From the NCBI GenBank assembly GCA_041391485.1, contig JAWKNY010000003.1, positions 124,001-188,000 on the forward strand: DNA of 64,000 nt. The letters are read 5' to 3'. The position numbers and the translations under genes were made by a program. This document shows positions 58,872-64,000 of the stretch, piece after piece. This stretch comes from JACKAF01 sp041391485 (lineage in GTDB: Bacteria; Bdellovibrionota; FAC87; UBA2466; JACKAF01). Every line of letters begins with the position of its first letter. Position 1 is the stretch's first letter. The notes below the pieces were generated by a model that saw only the letters and a program-made list of their open reading frames with translations, was not told where the DNA came from and searched no databases.

Positions 58872-59378
58872 GTGCGTTTACCCATACCGTACATTTTTTC
58901 TGCGTCTCTTGCGGGCATCGGGATCGCCGTTGGTATGTACATCATTTGGCACTCCTATTCCGCCAACCGTTTAGTGCTTTCCCAGTTTCCCGATTACGCT
59001 CCCACGGCCGAACGCGCACCCGCTTCTGTTTCTCCTGATTACTACGCCTACGCGCATTCTGATGACGTGCCTCCGGTGCTGTTTAGCCTGGGTGAGGTAC
59101 TTGCCAATATCAGCGAGCCGGGCACGAGAGCCAACCACTTCGCGCGCTTACGCTTGGATTTCGAGCTTTTTGACGAAGGCGGCCGTCACTTAATGGAAGA
59201 AGGTGAGGCCGGCGTGAAGCATACCGTGATCGAGATACTCCGCGGTCAGAGTTTCACCCGACTCAATACCTTGGACGGAAAGCTCTACTTCAAGGAAGAG
59301 CTCGTCGCCAAGATCAACTCCCTCCTCAATAAGCCCGTCATCAGACAGGTTCACTTCGCTTCTTTTTATTTGCAGTAA
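58872..59378 (+). CDS. FliL-family membrane protein
   Basis: FliL is an inner-membrane protein at the flagellar motor that supports stator function. The GTG start at 58872 follows AAGGGG by seven bases. A TM helix (IFSASLAGIGIAVGMYIIW) is followed by a Pro/Ala linker and the periplasmic domain: VLFSLGEVLANISEPGTRAN, LRLDFELFDEGG, LRGQSFTRLNTLDGKLYFKE and KPVIRQVHFASFYLQ, the standard C-terminus. About 168 residues. No other flagellar gene is nearby; pyk follows in 28 bp. Confidence 0.82.
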   Translation: MRLPIPYIFSASLAGIGIAVGMYIIWHSYSANRLVLSQFPDYAPTAERAPASVSPDYYAYAHSDDVPPVLFSLGEVLANISEPGTRANHFARLRLDFELFDEGGRHLMEEGEAGVKHTVIEILRGQSFTRLNTLDGKLYFKEELVAKINSLLNKPVIRQVHFASFYLQ

Positions 59379-59406
59379 GTCGCCTTTCGGAAGTATAGCT
59401 TTACGC

Positions 59407-60834
59407 ATGCAACGCAAAACCAAGATTATCTGTACCATTGGGCCTGCCGTTGATACGCGCGAAAAGCTCATGGATCTGGCCCGGTGTGGGATGAACGTTG
59501 CCCGGCTGAATTTCTCACATGGGAATCACGAAAATTTTCAACGAGTCATCCAAGATCTTCGCTCTATTGAGGAAGAACTGGGTGAACCGATCGGCATCTT
59601 GGGCGACATTCAAGGCCCAAAGATCCGTGTCGGCACATTAAAAAACAAGACCCTTCAGTTGCGTGAAGGGGAGTCTGTATGGATGACGAGCGATGAGCAT
59701 ACGGACGACGAAAACGTCATTACCAGCACCTATAAGGATTTGTGCAAGGATGTATCGGTAGGGCAGTTTGTCCTCTTGGACGACGGTCTTTTGCGTTTGA
59801 AGATTGTGGAAAAATCGGGTGGAAGGCTTAAAGCAGTAGTGGTGAATGGCGGCACATTACTCGAGCACAAAGGCATCTCGGTACCTGAAGCTAGTTTTTC
59901 CGTTCACAGCATTACTGAAAAAGATTACTCGGACATTCTTTTTTGCGTAAAAGCCAAAGTTGATTTTATCGCCCTGTCATTTGTTCGCTCAGCGCAAGAA
60001 GTCCGACACATAAAGCAGTTTGTGCAGTCGCGTGAGACGGCCATCAAGATCATTTCAAAGGTGGAGAAGCGTGAGGCCTTGGAGTGCTTGGAAGAAATTA
60101 TTGACGCTTCGGATGGGATTCTGGTTGCACGCGGTGACTTGGCGGTAGAGGTAGGAAACCCACGAGTGCCTGTGCTGCAAAAGAAAATTGTTCGTCGCTG
60201 TAACCTCAAAGCAAAGCCGGTCATCATCGCCACGCAAATGTTGATGTCGATGGTCGAGAACCCGCAGCCTACACGCGCCGAAGCCTCTGACGTGGCTAAC
60301 GCCATTTTGGACGGGGCCGATGCGATCATGCTTTCAAATGAAACCGCGGTGGGACGTTACCCACTTGAAGCGGTAAAGATGATGAACCAGATAGCCGTAG
60401 AGATTGAGGCCGAGCCACGCGGTCAGGCTATTCTCTATAATGAGTGGGAACTCAATGCCGATGGGGAGATGGCGATCGCGTTGCTGCAAAGTGCGGTACG
60501 TCTGGCTTCCATTCTGCAGGCGCGGGCGATTGTGGTGATGACCCGCAGCGGTTACTCCTCGCAACTCATCTCAAAATGTCGGGCCGCTTGCCGAGTGATT
60601 TCTGTTACGAGCAACTTTGAAACCTACCGCCAGCTTTCCATGCACTGGGGTGTGGAAGCGATTTTGGTGCACAGCCTGAAAGAACTGAGTTCCGAAGCGT
60701 CTCCGCTCAACGAGCTGGGAGATGTTCTTATCGACTGCAAGAAACTCATTCGTGGAGATCGTGTCGTTTTCACCGCGGGACTACCGGAGCCGACGGAGTT
60801 GCCCACCAACACGATTAAGGTCTGGCAGCTCTGA
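59407..60834 (+). CDS. pyk: Pyruvate kinase
   Basis: Pyruvate kinase makes ATP and pyruvate from phosphoenolpyruvate. KIICTIGPAVDTREKL, MNVARLNFSHG, GDIQGPKIRVG, the catalytic region KIISKVEKREALECLEEI and ASDGILVARGDLAVEV, then LSNETAVGRYPLEAV and the C-terminal MTRSGYSSQLIS. The length of 475 residues is normal. The stop is followed by about 90 bp before the FtsB-like gene, with a weak TTGGCA-N15-TAATAC promoter-like pair (60871-60897). Confidence 0.95.
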   Translation: MQRKTKIICTIGPAVDTREKLMDLARCGMNVARLNFSHGNHENFQRVIQDLRSIEEELGEPIGILGDIQGPKIRVGTLKNKTLQLREGESVWMTSDEHTDDENVITSTYKDLCKDVSVGQFVLLDDGLLRLKIVEKSGGRLKAVVVNGGTLLEHKGISVPEASFSVHSITEKDYSDILFCVKAKVDFIALSFVRSAQEVRHIKQFVQSRETAIKIISKVEKREALECLEEIIDASDGILVARGDLAVEVGNPRVPVLQKKIVRRCNLKAKPVIIATQMLMSMVENPQPTRAEASDVANAILDGADAIMLSNETAVGRYPLEAVKMMNQIAVEIEAEPRGQAILYNEWELNADGEMAIALLQSAVRLASILQARAIVVMTRSGYSSQLISKCRAACRVISVTSNFETYRQLSMHWGVEAILVHSLKELSSEASPLNELGDVLIDCKKLIRGDRVVFTAGLPEPTELPTNTIKVWQL

Positions 60835-60924
60835 GCGAGGCGGCGGACCCGCTCAAAAACTGGTGGATCCTTGGCATCCGCGGTAGAATATTAATACACG
60901 TCTTTAACCCCATTCCTCTTAAAC

Positions 60925-61215
60925 ATGCGTTTTCTAGATATTCGCTGCGATGTGTTGTTCCGTTGGGTGTTGTTGTGCGTAATCACGACTCTGCTTGGGC
61001 TAAGTTGTTTCTCCAAGCGGGGTTGGCTCGATTGGTACCGCATCAACCAAGGCAACCGAAACCTTGAAGAACAGATCCAGGCGGCAAAAGTACGCCGTGA
61101 CGAGTTGCGCCACCAAATCCAAGCCGTGGGTCAGGGTGGACTGGAAAAAGAAATGCTGGTGCGCGGCCAACTGAGCTACCTCCGAAGCAATGAATTTCTG
61201 ATCGAATTCGAATAA
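60925..61215 (+). CDS. FtsB/DivIC-like septum formation protein
   Basis: A 96-residue bitopic protein. One TM helix (residues about 12-30), then a coiled coil (LEEQIQAAKVRRDELRHQIQ) and a C-terminal charged end with EKEMLVRGQLSYLRSNEFLI, resembling the ER-RxxLxYVxPGE part of DivIC/FtsB. These bridge FtsQ and FtsL at the division septum. Its place downstream of central metabolism genes matches the common eno-ftsB arrangement in spirit, but here the partner is pyk. Confidence 0.78.
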   Translation: MRFLDIRCDVLFRWVLLCVITTLLGLSCFSKRGWLDWYRINQGNRNLEEQIQAAKVRRDELRHQIQAVGQGGLEKEMLVRGQLSYLRSNEFLIEFE

Positions 61216-61224
61216 GCTAACAAC

Positions 61225-62256
61225 ATGAAAAAATTTATTTCCAGAGCCCCGACGAGAGCCGATCTCGCCGGCGGGACCCTCGATATTTGGCCTTTGTACT
61301 GTGTATTGAACGGGGCGGTGACGGTGAACGTCGCCCTGGATCTTTGGGAGGCAGTGGAGTTCACGGTTGAAAAGAGCGGTGACTTTACGTTGGACGTGGT
61401 TTCGGGAAAGGACTCCGACACCTTCAAGGCGGACGCTTCGTTCCAGAAAACGGCTCCCAGCCTGCGCTTTCCGGCTACGTTAATTTTCGCGTATTTTGCG
61501 GGTCGTGAATTTCCAAAACTCCACGTGCGGGCCGAAATCAAGACCGATGTCCCGCGTGGCAGTGGCCTCGGCGGATCCTCTGCTCTGGCCGTCGCTCTGT
61601 GCCGGGGCTTGTGGGAGATTGAGGGAAAGTCTGCGGCCTCGGGGTGGCAGACTGAGATGCTGCGTTGGGTGCAGGACTTTGAAGCCCGCTTTCTGGAAGT
61701 TCCGACGGGTACTCAAGATTACCTTGCCGCTCTTTACGGCGGTCTTCGTACTTATGGATTCCGCTACGGAAACCCTGAAGTAAATTCCTTACCGGAAGCT
61801 CGCCTCAAAGAGCTCTCCGACCGGTTACTCGTGCTTTTTTCCGGAGACCAGCACCAAAGTGGTCTTAGTAATTGGGAGATCTACCGAGGGTTTTTGGAGA
61901 ATCAATCGGGTTACCGAGTTGGGCTATCCGAGTTGCGCGATGTGGCGGATCGAGTAAATGCCTTACTGCAGAGCGAACCGAAGTGGAGTGAACTCGGCAA
62001 ACTCTTGAATCAAGAGTGGGACATTCGCAGCCGAGTGTTCAAAGTAAACACACCTCGCCTGGACAAGATTATTGATCAACTGCGTTCGATGGAGATTCTG
62101 GGTTGCAAAGTGTGTGGGGCCGCACAAGGTGGCAGTTTGATCGTGCTTTGCGAACCGGCCAAAAAATCTGCTATCCAAAAGACTTGTGAAAAAGACGGGA
62201 TTGAAGTTCTCGCGGCTCGTCCGACGAACAAAGGGGTCGAGATTCTTCCTACATGA
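61225..62256 (+). CDS. GHMP-family sugar/metabolite kinase (HddA-like)
   Basis: A 343-residue GHMP kinase. APTRADLAGGTLDIWPLY starts the fold, the ATP loop DVPRGSGLGGSSALAVAL is at about 108-125, and CKVCGAAQGGSLIVLC is the third motif. Similar proteins phosphorylate D-glycero-D-manno-heptose 7-phosphate for lipopolysaccharide or other sugars such as fucose. Without the other heptose genes the substrate is uncertain. It follows the FtsB-like gene by 9 bp and converges with the next gene, overlapping by 8 bp. Confidence 0.83.
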   Translation: MKKFISRAPTRADLAGGTLDIWPLYCVLNGAVTVNVALDLWEAVEFTVEKSGDFTLDVVSGKDSDTFKADASFQKTAPSLRFPATLIFAYFAGREFPKLHVRAEIKTDVPRGSGLGGSSALAVALCRGLWEIEGKSAASGWQTEMLRWVQDFEARFLEVPTGTQDYLAALYGGLRTYGFRYGNPEVNSLPEARLKELSDRLLVLFSGDQHQSGLSNWEIYRGFLENQSGYRVGLSELRDVADRVNALLQSEPKWSELGKLLNQEWDIRSRVFKVNTPRLDKIIDQLRSMEILGCKVCGAAQGGSLIVLCEPAKKSAIQKTCEKDGIEVLAARPTNKGVEILPT

Positions 62257-63664
62257 ACCAGACAAGTTTCATCGTCGTTCTAAATATGTCGAAGCGAGCG
62301 GCATCTACCGGGAACTTGATGAGCGTGTCTTTAGCGATTCCCAGGCCTACGTTGACGGACCAGGGACGTACAAAGAAGACGTAGTTGATACCCCAGGAAA
62401 TATGTTGGTGCGTGTCATCCGCGTTAAATCCGAGTTCTACCCACGGAATAATGTAGTGGTAAGACCAAAGCAATAGATGCGGTTCGACCAAAAGCGAAAC
62501 GGCACGGATGCGTCGCGCTATAACGCTGTCTCCCGCGACAGTAAACCCAACCACGTTTAACGTCGTATCAAGTCTAAATCCCCATACATCGCCAAAGAAT
62601 GTGTCATTCCCTCCGGCGAATAAGCGTACCCCTCCTCCAATGCGAGTAAAGGTAAAAACGTTATCAGAACCATCTTCGTGAAGGGTGGCGTAGCCGCCAA
62701 TGCGCGCGATGAATCGGTTGAAGAGAATAAAGGGGAAGTCGAAGTTCATGTAGGCGCGTGAAAAAGTATTGCTGGATTGATCGTTGTAGATCAAGAATCC
62801 AAAACCACCCTCAGGCTGAATCGTTAGCCACGGAGAGTATTTGTGTGGTAGCAGAGACTGCCCTGCGATGACTTTGAACTCGCTGGTTTTGCCTTCGTAG
62901 AGTCTCCCCTCGTAATAAAGGTTTACCTGGTACGTGTATTCACCTTCGCGGTTCATCTGCGATGAGATCTCTCTCCAGTCGATAAAATCGGGAGGCGAGC
63001 CGAAGCGTCCGACCTTAGCTCGGACTCTTCCTTTTCGGTCGCGGACCATCAAGACCCAACCGTCGTAGACCTCGTTCACCGAGGTTAGAATGCGAAAGGT
63101 CAGTTTCGAATGTTGTTGGGTGTCCAAATCGACGAGCTGGGTGGGAGAACCTTCGGCGTAGAGCTGGACAAAGGCGGAGGGTTTGAAAATCCCCCGGAGA
63201 CCAAAGCTTGCTTCGGTACTCTCCTCGTCTTTTTGCTCTTTGAATTTAAGCTTCGGTGGAATATTCAGCCAGTGGTTGAGCAACCGGTACTCGGAACTTC
63301 TGCCGTTCGGTCCCACGATCTTGATAGGGATCGGGGTGGTTTCCAATGGCACTCGAAACTTGAAGTTGAACTGTCCATCGCGAAGCGGGACTTTTTTGTT
63401 GTTGAAGTAAAAGTAGTAGTTCTTTTTGATGAAGCCACTAAAGATGATCTTGGCTGCCCCGTCTTCTACGTACAGTAGTTCGGAACGCGTTTTGTTCCAT
63501 TGAATAATATGAACGGGAAGCGGATCGAGCTCCAGCAAGACCAAGAAGTCCGCCGCGCGGTAGCGCTCCGTCATCTGACCGGCTGGAAAGATAGCCGTCG
63601 GAAAATTCTCGGCCATCGCCGAGCTTAGACAGAGTGCGGCAAAGATAAAAAGACGTAAAGGCAT
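62249..63664 (-). CDS. Exported beta-rich protein, probable outer-membrane barrel
   Basis: Not recognised beyond class. Signal peptide (LFIFAALCLSSAMA) is followed by about 280 residues with Ig-like strand patterns (YYFYFNNKKVPLRDGQFNFK; GPNGRSSEYRLLN). A C-terminal part from about 290 has repeated aromatic/glycine strands (GGYATLHEDGSDNVFTFTRI) and ends in TTMKLVWFM, which lacks a classical terminal Phe. I infer an outer-membrane barrel with a periplasmic or external beta domain. Confidence 0.65.
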   Translation of the reverse strand: MPLRLFIFAALCLSSAMAENFPTAIFPAGQMTERYRAADFLVLLELDPLPVHIIQWNKTRSELLYVEDGAAKIIFSGFIKKNYYFYFNNKKVPLRDGQFNFKFRVPLETTPIPIKIVGPNGRSSEYRLLNHWLNIPPKLKFKEQKDEESTEASFGLRGIFKPSAFVQLYAEGSPTQLVDLDTQQHSKLTFRILTSVNEVYDGWVLMVRDRKGRVRAKVGRFGSPPDFIDWREISSQMNREGEYTYQVNLYYEGRLYEGKTSEFKVIAGQSLLPHKYSPWLTIQPEGGFGFLIYNDQSSNTFSRAYMNFDFPFILFNRFIARIGGYATLHEDGSDNVFTFTRIGGGVRLFAGGNDTFFGDVWGFRLDTTLNVVGFTVAGDSVIARRIRAVSLLVEPHLLLWSYHYIIPWVELGFNADDTHQHISWGINYVFFVRPWSVNVGLGIAKDTLIKFPVDAARFDIFRTTMKLVWFM

Positions 63665-63714
63665 GAGCCTAAAAATTCTATCATTTCTTGAGAGATAGCG
63701 AAACGTAACGGAGA

Positions 63715-64000
63715 CTAGGGCTCGTAGCGAATGAGAGCGAAGTCTGCGTTGCTGCCATTGTGTGCTTCGCCCGCTACCAGGATCTTGCCATCATTCTGCA
63801 ATGCGACAGCGTGTGCTTCGTCAAGACCGCCTGAAAAATCCAGGCTAAAAAAGCCGTCCGTGTCGAAGGTAAAGTCCTGACTGCCCGAGAACCGGACTCG
63901 CGAGAGCAGCCAGTCGAAATTCGAACCGTTGTTAGTCTTGCCGACGAAAACAGGCTTGTCTCCGACGGCGAGCACCATGGCATTAGCCGCGTCCGATCGG
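63715..64000 (-). CDS. Delta-60 repeat protein, C-terminal end (partial)
   Basis: The frame is open to the window edge, so the N-terminus is missing. Two copies of the delta-60 (DUF5122) repeat are visible, with the consensus AVALQNDGKILVAGEAHNGS and NADFALIRYEP ending the protein; FTFDTDGFFSLDFSGGLDEA separates them. These make extracellular beta-propeller-like surface proteins in deltaproteobacterial and Bdellovibrio-like genomes. Function is unknown. Confidence 0.85.
   Translation of the reverse strand, partial: RSDAANAMVLAVGDKPVFVGKTNNGSNFDWLLSRVRFSGSQDFTFDTDGFFSLDFSGGLDEAHAVALQNDGKILVAGEAHNGSNADFALIRYEP

Overview
The window looks like a chromosomal segment of a Gram-negative, probably motile bacterium. 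It carries a Kdo activation gene (kdsB), OmpA-type and beta-barrel outer-membrane proteins, lipoproteins, a Wzc-type kinase, a FliL-family protein and delta-60/NHL/LamG surface proteins. The mix fits Bdellovibrionota or another former-deltaproteobacterial lineage. That assignment is an inference from gene content only; no rRNA or unambiguous marker is present.

Layout. 1-9.8 kb: the C-terminal part of smc, a LamG lipoprotein, a nucleotide-sugar dehydrogenase with a glycosyltransferase, tRNA-Pro(UGG), an M14 peptidase, trmB, a Stealth-family phosphotransferase and an ICMT-like methyltransferase. 9.8-35 kb: a large polysaccharide/lipid locus built around one divergent control region (16.45-16.62 kb). 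Leftward from it run an alpha-oxoamine synthase, an SDR epimerase, an SLBB export protein, a glycosyltransferase and a Wzc-like kinase. Rightward run a cyclopropane-synthase-like methyltransferase, an acyl carrier protein, a fatty-acyl-AMP ligase, a desaturase, an ABC transporter and an O-antigen-ligase-like protein. A second leftward series follows: polysaccharide deacetylase, MBOAT and SGNH acyl-transfer pair, glycosyltransferases, AsnB, PhoX and a CYTH protein. 35 kb: tRNA-Gly(CCC) followed by five tandem copies of its own 3' end. 35.5-44 kb: secreted proteins of unknown function, a CHASE2-cyclase-PilZ receptor and an NHL lipoprotein. 43.4-55.1 kb: kdsB-pyrG, then a tight convergent operon ltaE-lepB-dnaE-(two exported proteins)-lipB-dsbA ending at a strong terminator. 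55-64 kb: outer-membrane proteins, fumC, an OmpA-family protein, a FliL-family protein, pyk, an ftsB-like gene, a GHMP kinase and a delta-60 repeat protein.

How the genes work together. The most distinctive module is the lipid set at 15.1-20.5 kb. A fatty acid would be activated by the FAAL, loaded on the dedicated ACP, probably desaturated and methylated or cyclopropanated, and condensed with an amino acid by the alpha-oxoamine synthase. That is the logic of bacterial sphingoid-base synthesis. It is embedded in, and shares its control region with, the exopolysaccharide genes.

Sequence quality. At least a dozen genes are broken by single-base indels, many in homopolymers, and several are essential (dnaE, kdsB, smc). 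Repairing one base usually restores the family motif on both sides. I therefore read most of these breaks as consensus errors, not pseudogenes. Error-dense patches lie near 15.1-17.4, 19.7-22.0, 25.3-26.9 and 51.6-52.3 kb, and annotations there are reconstructions.
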